DNA of 64,000 nucleotides from an uncultured Oscillospiraceae bacterium (GTDB lineage: Bacteria > Bacillota > Clostridia > Oscillospirales > Oscillospiraceae), in contig CALXDP010000005.1 of assembly GCA_944387095.1 (NCBI GenBank), forward strand, positions 39,015 through 103,014, given 5' to 3'. This document shows positions 40,843 through 48,762 of this stretch, piece by piece; the stretch's first letter is position 1, and each line of letters begins with the position of its first letter. Below the pieces are notes generated by a model that was not told where the DNA came from, made no database searches, and saw only the letters and a program-made list of their open reading frames with translations. Position numbers and translations under genes: made by a program.

Positions 40843-41050
40843 GGGGATCGTCCTCCTCCAGGATAAAGATATCTTCCACTCGGGCACGGCAGATCTTGGC
40901 CAGCTTGAGGGCCAGGGCCACCGACGGAGAGTAGTCTCCCCGCTCGATGAGGCTGATGGTCTGGCGGGACACCCCCGCCAGATGGCCCAGCTCCTGCTGG
41001 TTCACATTCAGCGCCGCCCGGTATTCCTTGAGACGGTTTCTCAGCGCCAT
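40829..41050 (-). CDS. XRE-family transcriptional regulator
   Basis: 73 residues, essentially a single helix-turn-helix: RLKEYRAALNVNQQELGHLA, VSRQTISLIERGDYSPSVAL and LALKLAKICRARVEDIFIL. This short form is typical of regulators encoded with a membrane protein partner. A TTGTCA/TGACAA repeat array overlaps its operon promoter, consistent with autoregulation. Confidence 0.9.
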   Translation of the reverse strand: MALRNRLKEYRAALNVNQQELGHLAGVSRQTISLIERGDYSPSVALALKLAKICRARVEDIFILEEDDPHEDA

Positions 41051-41054
41051 CTTT

Positions 41055-41156
41055 TCATCCCTTTCCCTCCCGGTCATCCTCATCCCTGCCCTGTTTTCCC
41101 AGGGAGTAGAAGATGAGGAACATGGCAATCATGGCGATCCAAACGGCAATGGGCAT
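41055..41156 (-). CDS. 33-residue single-span membrane protein
   Basis: MPIAVWIAMIAMFLIFYSLG forms one membrane helix, followed by a charged tail KQGRDEDDREGKG. GGAGGG stands 6 nt before the ATG, the best ribosome site in the area. It is the first gene of the XRE-DUF3169-CPBP-NatAB operon and ends 4 nt before the XRE start. It is short enough to be missed by gene finders. The role is unknown; a regulatory or toxin-like peptide are both possible. Confidence 0.62.
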   Translation of the reverse strand: MPIAVWIAMIAMFLIFYSLGKQGRDEDDREGKG

Positions 41157-41184
41157 ATGCGTCCCTCCAAATTGACAGCCTTTC

Positions 41185-41212
41185 TTGTCATATTGACAAT
41201 TATACTTGTCAA
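41185..41212. promoter_or_regulatory. Operator repeats of the XRE operon
   Basis: TTGTCA-TAT-TGACAA (41185-41199) and TTGACAA-N6-TTGTCAA (41193-41212) are overlapping perfect inverted repeats, with further TTGACA/TTGTCA copies near 41172, 41228 and 41240. They surround the promoter and the transcript start, as expected for a repressor that binds cooperatively. Confidence 0.6.
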
Positions 41213-41217
41213 AATGC

Positions 41218-41246
41218 AATATATCATTGTCATGCCGCCTTGTCAA
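41218..41246 (-). promoter_or_regulatory. Sigma-A promoter of the XRE operon
   Basis: On the minus strand TTGACA (41241-41246), 17 bp, TATATT (41218-41223). The -35 box is itself a copy of the operator repeat. Confidence 0.82.
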
Positions 41247-41312
41247 GTAAAAATTCAAAAAACATGGGAGCAGGGCTGAAAGAGCGCAGATAAAGAAATT
41301 TGGCGAAAAGGG

Positions 41313-41341
41313 TTGTCAGAAGGGACGATATTATGTAAAAT
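41313..41341 (+). promoter_or_regulatory. Sigma-A promoter of the SLH-GH25 gene
   Basis: TTGTCA (41313-41318), 17 bp, TAAAAT (41336-41341), about 46 nt before the start codon. Confidence 0.75.
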
Positions 41342-41387
41342 AAAACGGTATAGTTTGTGCTGCCCAGAACAGAAAAAGGAGAGAGTC

Positions 41388-42716
41388 ATGAAGAAAAGAA
41401 CCATCGCGCTGTTGCTCACCGTTGCCCTGGCGATATCCATGCTGGTGCTGCCCGGTACGGGGGCTCCCCCCAACCGGGTGATGGACTTTACCGATGTCTC
41501 GGAGGAGAACTGGTATTATGATTATGTGAAGGATTTGTACGAGGCCGATATTATCGACGGCTACGGCAACGGCATTTTTGCCGGCGATCTCACCGTCACC
41601 TGGGGACAGGCGTTCAAACTGATTACCCTGGCCATCGGCTGCCGGCCCCCCGCCTCGGTGCCGGGAGAGAGTTGGGCCTACCCCTACATTGAGCTGGCCA
41701 TCGACAACCGCTTGGTATATACCTTCGATGAGGACTATCTCGCCGACAGCCCCACCCGCCTTCAGGTGGCCCACATGGTCGCCCGGGCGCTGGATTTGCT
41801 GAGCATCCCCCAGGGGGAGAGCCCCTTTGTGGACTGCGATGACGGCTATGTGACCCATCTGTATGAGAAGGAGATCCTGTGGGGCGCGGGGGAGGACAGC
41901 TTTGCGCCGGATTCCCCCATCACCCGCGCCGAAATGGCCGCCATCATCTGGCGCGTGTACAACCTGGAAGTGAGCGAGGGTATGTTCCGCCACAGCAACT
42001 ACTGGGTGGAGCCCTTCAGCGCGGACGAGGTGGAGCCCTTTGGCTATGACACGTCTCTGTTCTCTCTGGATGGGGAGTTCATGACCTACGGGGATGAAAC
42101 GGCGGTGTACGAGATCGGTGTGGATGTCTCCGAGCACAAGCTGGAGATCGACTGGCAGGCGGTGGCCGACTCCGGGGTGGACTTTGCCATTCTTCGGGTG
42201 GGCGGACGCTTCATGCAGTCCGGTGGCCTGTATGAGGACGCGTATTTCCGGGAAAATCTGGAGGGGGCCAAGGCCGCCGGACTGAAGGTGGGCGTGTACT
42301 TCTTCTCCCAGGCTATCAACGCCGAAGAGGGACTGGAGGAGGCGGAGTTCGTGCTGGAGCTGCTGGACGGCGCCCAGCTGGACTATCCGGTGATCTGCGA
42401 CTGGGAGTACCTGGGGGGCAGCACCGCCCGCACCTACGGGGTGGAGCCTGCCGATATCACAGCCGCCATTGACGCCTTCTGCTCCCGGGTGGAGGAAGAG
42501 GGCTACCAGGGGATGCTGTATTTCAACGCCTACTGCGGCTATATCAAGATGGACCTGCGGGATCTGGACCAGTACGATTTTTGGTATGCCCAGTACAGCA
42601 CCCAGCCCAGCTACCGCTACCATTTCCAGATGTGGCAGTACACCTCCACCGGCAGTGTGCCCGGCATCAACGGCAACGTGGATATGAATATCAGCTTTGT
42701 GCCCTATGGCAGCTGA
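41388..42716 (+). CDS. S-layer-homology protein with GH25 muramidase domain
   Basis: 442 residues. Signal peptide (about 1-25), then three SLH motifs (about 32-190: FTDVSEENWYYDYVKDLYEA, PYIELAIDNRLV, FVDCDDGYVTHLYEKEILWG with ITRAEMAAIIWRVY). A GH25 lysozyme-type barrel takes the C-terminal half: VYEIGVDVSEHKLEIDWQAV, FAILRVGGRF, and the catalytic acid region VICDWEYLGG. SLH motifs hold the protein on secondary cell-wall polymer, so a muramidase is placed on the wall itself. A role in wall turnover is inferred. Confidence 0.92.
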   Translation: MKKRTIALLLTVALAISMLVLPGTGAPPNRVMDFTDVSEENWYYDYVKDLYEADIIDGYGNGIFAGDLTVTWGQAFKLITLAIGCRPPASVPGESWAYPYIELAIDNRLVYTFDEDYLADSPTRLQVAHMVARALDLLSIPQGESPFVDCDDGYVTHLYEKEILWGAGEDSFAPDSPITRAEMAAIIWRVYNLEVSEGMFRHSNYWVEPFSADEVEPFGYDTSLFSLDGEFMTYGDETAVYEIGVDVSEHKLEIDWQAVADSGVDFAILRVGGRFMQSGGLYEDAYFRENLEGAKAAGLKVGVYFFSQAINAEEGLEEAEFVLELLDGAQLDYPVICDWEYLGGSTARTYGVEPADITAAIDAFCSRVEEEGYQGMLYFNAYCGYIKMDLRDLDQYDFWYAQYSTQPSYRYHFQMWQYTSTGSVPGINGNVDMNISFVPYGS

Positions 42717-42727
42717 GCAGGACAAGA

Positions 42728-42768
42728 AAAAATCAGCCCTCTCCCGCGGGAGAGGGCTGATTTCTTAT
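42728..42768. terminator. Bidirectional terminator between SLH-GH25 and obgE
   Basis: AAATCAGCCCTCTCCC pairs with GGGAGAGGGCTGATTT. A-rich and T-rich ends on both sides serve both converging genes. Confidence 0.88.
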
Positions 42769-42795
42769 AACAAAATGAAAAAGTAAACAGAAGAT

Positions 42796-44079
42796 CTACT
42801 TTCTGTATTCAAACTCTAGGTTGTACAGGCAGACCAGATCGCCGTCCTGAACCCCCTGATCCTCCATCTGCTGGAACACCCCGGCCTCTCGCAGCCGCTT
42901 GTCAAACCAGTTGCGGCTCTCGTAGTCGGAGAAGTTGACGTTGGCCATGAGCTGCCGCAGCCAGGGCCCGTCCACCAGCCAGGTGCCGTCCTCGTCCTGG
43001 GTGATGTCCAGAGGGGCGGAGGTATCCACCTGGGGGGGGCGCTCCACATAGGTGGGTTCATACACCAGAATGGGGGGCAGCTGGGCCAGCAGGGCGGCGG
43101 CGGCATACATCAGCTCCCGGGTGCCCTGGTGGGTGGCGGCGGAGATCTCGTACAGGGTACAGCCCTTGGTTTCCACATGGGCTCGCAGCCGCTCCAGCAG
43201 ATCCGGGTCCTCCATGATATCCACCTTGTTGGCGGCCACCAGCATGGTACGGCTGGCCAGCTCTGGGGACCACCGTTCCAGCTCGGCGCAGATGGCGTCG
43301 AAGTCGGACACCGGGTCCCGGCCCTCGCTGCCCGACACGTCCACCACATGGATGAGCAGGCGGCAGCGGTCGATGTGCCGGAGGAAGTCATGGCCCAGGC
43401 CAGCGCCGTCGGCAGCCCCCTCAATGATACCGGGGATGTCGGCCAGCACGAAGGACTGCCCGTCCTCCATGGGCACTACCCCCAGGTTGGGGGACAGAGT
43501 GGTAAAGTGGTAGTTGGCGATCTTGGGCTGGGCGCGGGTGACCACGCTCAGGAGGGTGGACTTGCCCACGTTGGGAAAGCCCACCAGCCCCACGTCAGCC
43601 AGCAGTTTCAGCTCCAGAAGGACCTCCCGGCTCTGGCCGGGCAGGCCCGCCTTGGCAAATCGGGGGACCTGCCGGGTGGGGGTGGCGAAATGCTTGTTGC
43701 CCCAGCCGCCGTTGCCCCCCTTGGCCAGGACGAAGTCCCCGTCCCCGGACATGTCGCAGATGATCTCCTTCGTCTCCAGGTCACGGACGACGGTGCCCCG
43801 GGGGACCTTGATGACCAGGTCGGCGCCGTCCTTGCCGGAGCACCGCTTACCCATGCCGTCCTGGCCGTTTTCCGCGGTATATTTGCGCTTATACCGGAAG
43901 TCCATCAGGGTGGACATGTGGGGGTCTACCCGCAGAACGATGTCGCCTCCCCGGCCGCCGTCGCCCCCGTCAGGGCCGCCGGCGGCCACATATTTTTCCC
44001 GGTGGAAAGAGACGGCGCCGCCGCCCCCATTGCCTGCTTTGACCACAATGCGGGCGGTGTCGATAAATTGATTGGCCAT
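42796..44079 (-). CDS. obgE: GTPase Obg/CgtA
   Basis: 427 residues. An essential GTPase for late 50S ribosome assembly and stress responses. The glycine-rich Obg fold is at 1-158, with G1 GFPNVGKS (167-174), G3 DIPGII, G4 NKVD and a C-terminal OCT domain of about 80 residues. MANQFIDTARIVVKAGNGGGG is the family start, after GGAGGTATT. It follows a lipoprotein gene by 47 nt rather than directly following rpmA as in many Firmicutes. Confidence 0.96.
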   Translation of the reverse strand: MANQFIDTARIVVKAGNGGGGAVSFHREKYVAAGGPDGGDGGRGGDIVLRVDPHMSTLMDFRYKRKYTAENGQDGMGKRCSGKDGADLVIKVPRGTVVRDLETKEIICDMSGDGDFVLAKGGNGGWGNKHFATPTRQVPRFAKAGLPGQSREVLLELKLLADVGLVGFPNVGKSTLLSVVTRAQPKIANYHFTTLSPNLGVVPMEDGQSFVLADIPGIIEGAADGAGLGHDFLRHIDRCRLLIHVVDVSGSEGRDPVSDFDAICAELERWSPELASRTMLVAANKVDIMEDPDLLERLRAHVETKGCTLYEISAATHQGTRELMYAAAALLAQLPPILVYEPTYVERPPQVDTSAPLDITQDEDGTWLVDGPWLRQLMANVNFSDYESRNWFDKRLREAGVFQQMEDQGVQDGDLVCLYNLEFEYRK

Positions 44080-44126
44080 AATACCTCCAGTCAAAAGGGG
44101 CCCGGCGGAAGCCGGGAAGGGGGGAA

Positions 44127-44864
44127 TTAAAATTGGTCGGGGGCATCCTCATAGAGAAAGCCGCCGCTGCCGGCATCCCATCGGAGCGTGCCCCGGGCCG
44201 TTAGGATATGATCCATTCCGGCCCCCTCGTTGAGCGTGCCGGTGACGGAAAATACCAACAGGGTATCCGGAGTATGTCCGGGGACGCAGTAGGTGAATGT
44301 CTCCGTATAGCTTTCCCTGTCGTATTGGTAGGGAAACCACCAGGTGGGGTCCAGCGGCTGGGACTGCCACTGCCTGGCGTCAATCAGGAACAGCTCCTGG
44401 GTCTGGGTCCATGCCCCGGCGCCCTCGGTATCGCACAGGACAAAGACCCGGCAGCGACCGTCCCCCTGGGTGGGGAACACATGGACGGACACCCGGTCCC
44501 CAGCGAGGCTGCGCTGGGAGAGAAGCTGGAGAGTCTCCCGGTCATAGAGGGCGGCGATAGCGTGATCGTACCCGGCGCCGTGGGGCGGGGTGTCCTGAAA
44601 GCGGTACAGGATCAAAACCTCATCCGCGCCGGCCTGGGTAAAGCTGCCGTAAAAGAGCTCGGAGGGGATCAGCGCCTCCTGTAAATCCTGCCCATTGCCA
44701 AGGGCCTGGGCCAGGGCGTCGTCCGCCTGGGGGTCCAGCTGTTCCAGCAGGTCTGCGTGCGGACTTGTCTCAGAAGCGGGAGGGGTCTGCGCGGCGGTAC
44801 AGCCGGCGGTAAGCGTCAAAAAAAGGGCCAGCGCGAAGAACCGGCGCAGGATTTGTAATTTCAT
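44127..44864 (-). CDS. Putative lipoprotein, function unknown
   Basis: 245 residues from MKLQILRRFF. The lipobox LTAGC gives a lipid-anchored extracellular protein. Visible stretches are DALAQALGNGQDLQEALIPS, ADEVLILYRFQDTPPHGAG and DPTWWFPYQYDRESYTETF. I recognise no domain. It is probably cotranscribed with obgE, 47 nt downstream, and separated from rpmA by a strong terminator. Confidence 0.75.
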   Translation of the reverse strand: MKLQILRRFFALALFLTLTAGCTAAQTPPASETSPHADLLEQLDPQADDALAQALGNGQDLQEALIPSELFYGSFTQAGADEVLILYRFQDTPPHGAGYDHAIAALYDRETLQLLSQRSLAGDRVSVHVFPTQGDGRCRVFVLCDTEGAGAWTQTQELFLIDARQWQSQPLDPTWWFPYQYDRESYTETFTYCVPGHTPDTLLVFSVTGTLNEGAGMDHILTARGTLRWDAGSGGFLYEDAPDQF

Positions 44865-45101
44865 AGCAGCACGTCCTCTCCGGAAGATCCTTTTGGAAGC
44901 GCAGGACTCATGGTAGTATAACCGCAGACAGTACATGCAGAATGGGGATTCTTGTTAGAAAAAATATGATGCGAAATCATACATATACACTGCCCAGAAA
45001 ACAAAAGAACATCAAGTGAAATCAATCTATTGACAACCCAATTTTACATCAAATTACAGGAAAATGCAAGAAAAACAGCAATTTCGGAAATCTGCCGCGG
45101 C
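44865..45101. other. AT-rich gap, no gene seen
   Basis: With the terminator that follows, this is part of a 308-bp gap between the lipoprotein gene and rpmA. A possible weak -10 TATACT for the lipoprotein lies at 44915-44920 on the minus strand without a good -35. I see nothing else. Confidence 0.5.
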
Positions 45102-45147
45102 AAAAATGATGGAGAATTGCATTCTGAGCAATTCTCCATCATTTTTT
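45102..45147 (-). terminator. Terminator of the rplU-prp-rpmA operon
   Basis: A perfect 19-bp stem (45102-45120 and 45128-45146) with a 7-nt loop, A-rich and T-rich at its ends on both strands. Confidence 0.92.
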
Positions 45148-45172
45148 GCAATATAGGGGAGAAACGGCTGAC

Positions 45173-45457
45173 TTACTGAGCGATCTCGTACACGGAGACC
45201 TTCTTGCGGTCCTTGCCCATGCGCTCAAATTTCACGGTGCCGTCCACCTTGGCGAACAGGGTGTCGTCGCTGCCCTTGCCCACATTGGCGCCGGGGTGAA
45301 TGTGAGTGCCGCGCTGCCGCACCAGGATGTTGCCGGCCAGCACGAACTGACCGTCGGCCCGCTTGACGCCCAGGCGCTTGGCCTCGGAGTCGCGGCCGTT
45401 CTTGGTGGAGCCGCCGCCCTTCTTGTGGGCGAAGAACTGAATGCTGATCTTCATCAT
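45173..45457 (-). CDS. rpmA: 50S ribosomal protein L27
   Basis: 94 residues including the Firmicute N-terminal extension MMKISIQFF before [16 protein letters not shown]. In this phylum the extension is cut after QFF by Prp to expose the functional N-terminus near the peptidyl transferase centre; the protease gene is directly upstream. GGACGG is 8 nt before the first ATG. Confidence 0.96.
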   Translation of the reverse strand: MMKISIQFFAHKKGGGSTKNGRDSEAKRLGVKRADGQFVLAGNILVRQRGTHIHPGANVGKGSDDTLFAKVDGTVKFERMGKDRKKVSVYEIAQ

Positions 45458-45496
45458 GGTCTTTTCCGTCCTTTCTGTCAAAGGTTGCAGGAGGCC

Positions 45497-45844
45497 TTAC
45501 GCCTCCTCGTCATCGTCGTCCAGCCGGACGGCGAGATGTTCGGGGTATTCCCCGGCAAGGGATTCCAGGTAGACCATCAGGCCGGCCAGAAGGGTCTGAC
45601 AGGTGGCCTCGTTGGTTTGCCCCAGCCCACCGGGGAGCCTGAGAGAGAGAAAGCCCGCCCGCTGGCGCATCTTCACCGGGGCGGCCAGGCCCAGCACCTC
45701 ATTGACGGTGCATTCCACCAGACCTACGGCGGCGGAGATGGCGGCGCAGACGATGTCGCTGCCCTCGCTTGCGTATCCGCTGTGTCCTTCCACGGCAAAA
45801 CCGTCCAAACGGTTGTGGGCGCGGTGGAACGTAACGGTGGTCAT
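45497..45844 (-). CDS. prp: Ribosomal-processing cysteine protease Prp
   Basis: 115 residues. The YsxB-like fold has the catalytic His in VEGHSGYASEG and Cys in SDIVCAAISA, both present. It removes the N-terminal extension of L27. The ATG at 45844 is 11 nt after the rplU stop; a longer open frame across rplU is not coding. An acidic tail (LDDDDEEA) ends the protein. Confidence 0.94.
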   Translation of the reverse strand: MTTVTFHRAHNRLDGFAVEGHSGYASEGSDIVCAAISAAVGLVECTVNEVLGLAAPVKMRQRAGFLSLRLPGGLGQTNEATCQTLLAGLMVYLESLAGEYPEHLAVRLDDDDEEA

Positions 45845-45855
45845 TGGCCTGTCCC

Positions 45856-46167
45856 TCAGGCGTTGACCTTGGTGATCTCCACCTTGGTGTAGGGCTGACG
45901 ATGGCCCTGGCGGCGGCGGTAGTTCTTCTTGGGCTTGTACTTGAACACCAGCACCTTCTTGCCCTTGCCGTTCTTCACCACGTTGGCGGTGACGGAGGCA
46001 CCCTCCACGGTGGGAGCGCCAAACTTGGCGGTCTCGCCGTCCAAAACGGCCAGGACCTTGTCGAAAGTGATGGAGCTGCCGGCCTCGGCGTCCAGTTTCT
46101 CGATGTAGAGGACGTCGCCCTCGGTCACCTTGTACTGCTTGCCGCCGGTTTCGATGATTGCGTGCAT
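45856..46167 (-). CDS. rplU: 50S ribosomal protein L21
   Basis: 103 residues starting [14 protein letters not shown], with the C-terminal [20 protein letters not shown] typical of L21. It binds 23S rRNA. First gene of rplU-prp-rpmA. Confidence 0.97.
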   Translation of the reverse strand: MHAIIETGGKQYKVTEGDVLYIEKLDAEAGSSITFDKVLAVLDGETAKFGAPTVEGASVTANVVKNGKGKKVLVFKYKPKKNYRRRQGHRQPYTKVEITKVNA

Positions 46168-46418
46168 TGCTTGCACCTGCCTTTCCTTTATCACGGGCTC
46201 GCTGTCGGGGGAGGGGCCAAAGGCCCGCTTGTGGAAGCGGCATCCAGGCTGTTCGCGACGGCCTCGCGTTTCTCGGCTGTCACGCTGCGGATTGGGTGCA
46301 TGGCTGGGTCGCTTTCGCTGTGCCTCGGACAAATGCAAATTTGCCTTGCAAATTGCGGCATTTGTCCTCGCTGCGCTCCGAGCGCCCCTCCGCGCTTCTC
46401 TGTCCCATTCAAAGCGGC
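46168..46418 (-). promoter_or_regulatory. Long, structured leader of rplU
   Basis: About 250 nt between the promoter and L21. It contains a large hairpin (46327-46367, GACAAATGC.../...GCATTTGTC) and several GC-rich stems. L21 leaders that autoregulate this operon are known in Firmicutes; I cannot confirm the consensus by eye, so only the length, position and stems are claimed. Confidence 0.4.
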
Positions 46419-46424
46419 TTTGAC

Positions 46425-46453
46425 AGTATATCAGTGAGAGAGGCAAAAGTCAA
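46425..46453 (-). promoter_or_regulatory. Sigma-A promoter of rplU-prp-rpmA
   Basis: On the minus strand TTGACT (46448-46453), 17 bp, TATACT (46425-46430). Confidence 0.85.
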
Positions 46454-46486
46454 GGGCTTTTTCCCCGTTTTCGCAAAAAGCGGCCG

Positions 46487-47977
46487 TCAGCGCTGCTGCG
46501 CCAGCTGCTGCTGGAAACAGACCGCTTTCCCCATATGGGCGGTCAGCTTGTCCGCCGATTCCAGATACTCTTTGGGGTATTTGGGGTTGGACAGGCGGAC
46601 GATCTTTCCGGTATCCGGGTCAACCAGCTTGGTGATCCCCCCCGCTCCCAGGGAGAGGACGGTCTGGAGCTCCTCCATCATAATAACATTGTAGTCACAC
46701 CGGGTTCCCGGCAGGCACCAACCCACATTTTCAAAGGAGCCGGACATATATTTCTGCCGGTAGAGATAGTAGGGCTGGTATCCCGCTGCGGACAGCCGGC
46801 CGCGGGCGGCAAGGAGCATGTCCGACACAGAGTCCGGAGTGCACAGGGCGCCTTGCTCCCGTTTCAGTTGGGCGCCCTTCTTCAGGGCCAAGGTGTGGAC
46901 GGTGATGTTAGCGGGGGCCATGGCCAGCACTTCCTCCAGGGTGCGGGTGAAACCAGCCGGGTCGTCTCCCGGCAGGCCGGCGATAAGGTCCATGTTCACC
47001 AGGCCGCCGAAGTGGGCCCGGGCCAGCTCCATGGCCTGGCGAATCTGTCCGGCGGTGTGGGCACGGCCCATGGCCCGCAGCACGCGGTCCTCCATGGTTT
47101 GGGGGTTGATGGAGATGCGCTGGACACCGTGATCCCGCAGGACCTTCAGCTTGTCCTCCGTGATGGTGTCCGGACGGCCTGCCTCCACTGTAAACTCCCG
47201 GCAGCGGCCCATGGGCAGGCGCCGCTCCACAGCGGACAACACCCGGTCCAGCTGGGATGGGGACAGGGTGGTGGGGGTGCCGCCCCCCATATAGGCGGTG
47301 GAGATGGAGAGCCCGGCCGCGGCCAGCTTCTCTCCGGCCAGGGCGATCTCCCGGCACAAGGCGTCCACATAAGGCTCCACCAGGGCCAGCGCCCCCCGCA
47401 CGTCGGAGGAGATGAAGGAGCAGTAGGCGCACCGGGTGGGGCAGAAGGGGATGCCCAGATAGAGGGAGAGCTCATCCCGTCCCAGGCTCTGCCTTACGTC
47501 CAGAGCGGTTTGGGCGCAGGTGGTGGCCAGCCGGGCCCGGTCGTGGCTGACGCGGTACTCCCGGGTGAGCAGCTCCTCGGCCTGCTGAGGGCAGGCGCCG
47601 GAGGCCAGTATCCGAGTGGGCAGCTTTACCGGGCGCACGCCGGTGAGGGCGCCCCAGGGAGGCTGGACGCCCAGGGCCTGGACCCCCGCGTCGTAAAAGG
47701 CCAGCCGGACGGTGCGCTGCTCCATCCGCCGCCGGGCCAGTTCATCGGCGCATGCTGCAAGCGCGGCAGTATGGCTGGCGGCATAGCGCCGGTTTTCCCA
47801 CCAGAGCGTGGCCCGGGCCGTCAGGCTGTCCCCGGACCGCTCCAGGCAGACCAGGGCGGAAGGGGAGGACCCATCCGGCTCCCCCTGGGGATAGCGGGGC
47901 AGCTGGCCGGGAAACAGGACCATCATGGTCTGCTCCACGGCGTAGCGGTAGTCATGGCCCCGGAGATACAGGTTCAT
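46487..47977 (-). CDS. hemZ: Coproporphyrinogen dehydrogenase HemZ
   Basis: 496 residues. A radical SAM enzyme of the HemN/HemZ type. The cluster motif CPTRCAYC gives Cys179, Cys183 and Cys186, followed by GGGTPTTL. The N-terminal about 165 residues are the HemZ-specific region (WGALTGVRP is characteristic). In B. subtilis HemZ is linked to oxygen-independent haem synthesis; true activity has been questioned for several members. It starts 2 nt after the hydrolase gene. Confidence 0.93.
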   Translation of the reverse strand: MNLYLRGHDYRYAVEQTMMVLFPGQLPRYPQGEPDGSSPSALVCLERSGDSLTARATLWWENRRYAASHTAALAACADELARRRMEQRTVRLAFYDAGVQALGVQPPWGALTGVRPVKLPTRILASGACPQQAEELLTREYRVSHDRARLATTCAQTALDVRQSLGRDELSLYLGIPFCPTRCAYCSFISSDVRGALALVEPYVDALCREIALAGEKLAAAGLSISTAYMGGGTPTTLSPSQLDRVLSAVERRLPMGRCREFTVEAGRPDTITEDKLKVLRDHGVQRISINPQTMEDRVLRAMGRAHTAGQIRQAMELARAHFGGLVNMDLIAGLPGDDPAGFTRTLEEVLAMAPANITVHTLALKKGAQLKREQGALCTPDSVSDMLLAARGRLSAAGYQPYYLYRQKYMSGSFENVGWCLPGTRCDYNVIMMEELQTVLSLGAGGITKLVDPDTGKIVRLSNPKYPKEYLESADKLTAHMGKAVCFQQQLAQQR

Positions 47978-47979
47978 GC

Positions 47980-48612
47980 TTAGCCTTCCATGGCCTGGAG
48001 CAGATAGTAATTGCTCCGGCGCTCCTCGTCCAGGGTGGACGTCCCCTCATGGCCGGGGCACACCTGGTAGTCTCCCGGCAGGGCGGCCAGCTTCCGCAGG
48101 GAGCGCATGATCTGCTCGTAGCTGCCCCCCTCCAGGTCAGTGCGGCCGATGGAGCCCCGGAATAGGGTGTCGCCGGTGAACAGCACGTTTTCCCCCTTCA
48201 GGGTCACCGAGCCGGGGGTGTGGCCCGGGGTTTCCAACACCTCCAGGGTGATGGGACCGACAGACACCTTGTCGCCCTCCCCATAGAAGCGCAGGTTGCC
48301 GAAGGAGCTGACGGCGGGGAAGGTGGAGCCGAACATGCGCACTGTCTTCTGGGTGCTGTCCACATCGGCGCGGTGGCAGTAGATGGGAAGTTCCGGCCAC
48401 CGCTCCCGCAGGCCGGGGATGCCCAAGATATGGTCGAAGTGGCTGTGGGTGAGCAGGATAGCCTGGGGTTCCAGCCCCTGACCCTGGAGGTAGGCGGCCA
48501 CCTGTTCGCCGTTGTCGCCGGGATCCACGATGCCGCAGTGGCTGTCGCCCTCCTCCCAGAAAATGTAGCAGTTGGTGCCGATCATGCCCAGGGGCATCAC
48601 TTTGATCTTCAT
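47980..48612 (-). CDS. MBL-fold metallohydrolase (glyoxalase II-like)
   Basis: 210 residues. The zinc motif THSHFDH gives His56, His58, Asp60 and His61; further metal ligands lie in LETPGHTPGS, LFTGDTLF and CPGHEGTST. It most resembles the hydroxyacylglutathione hydrolase-like group encoded beside hemZ in Clostridia. The substrate is unknown. Confidence 0.9.
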   Translation of the reverse strand: MKIKVMPLGMIGTNCYIFWEEGDSHCGIVDPGDNGEQVAAYLQGQGLEPQAILLTHSHFDHILGIPGLRERWPELPIYCHRADVDSTQKTVRMFGSTFPAVSSFGNLRFYGEGDKVSVGPITLEVLETPGHTPGSVTLKGENVLFTGDTLFRGSIGRTDLEGGSYEQIMRSLRKLAALPGDYQVCPGHEGTSTLDEERRSNYYLLQAMEG

Positions 48613-48706
48613 AGGATTCCTCCGTTCCAAGATGGGTGGGGTGTGGTTTGAGGTTATTTTACCCTGTTAAAGGCCGGTTGTAAAGCGGGCGTTTCCAAAA
48701 GGGAAA

Positions 48707-48731
48707 GCGCCCGGGCGGGGAGCCCGGGCGC
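48707..48731 (-). terminator. Terminator of cysK-arginase operon
   Basis: GCGCCCGGGC pairs with GCCCGGGCGC around a GGGGA loop. On the minus strand CTTTCCCTTTT follows. Confidence 0.7.
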
Positions 48732-48762
48732 GAGGGTCTGGGATCTGCCCATGGGGGCGGGC

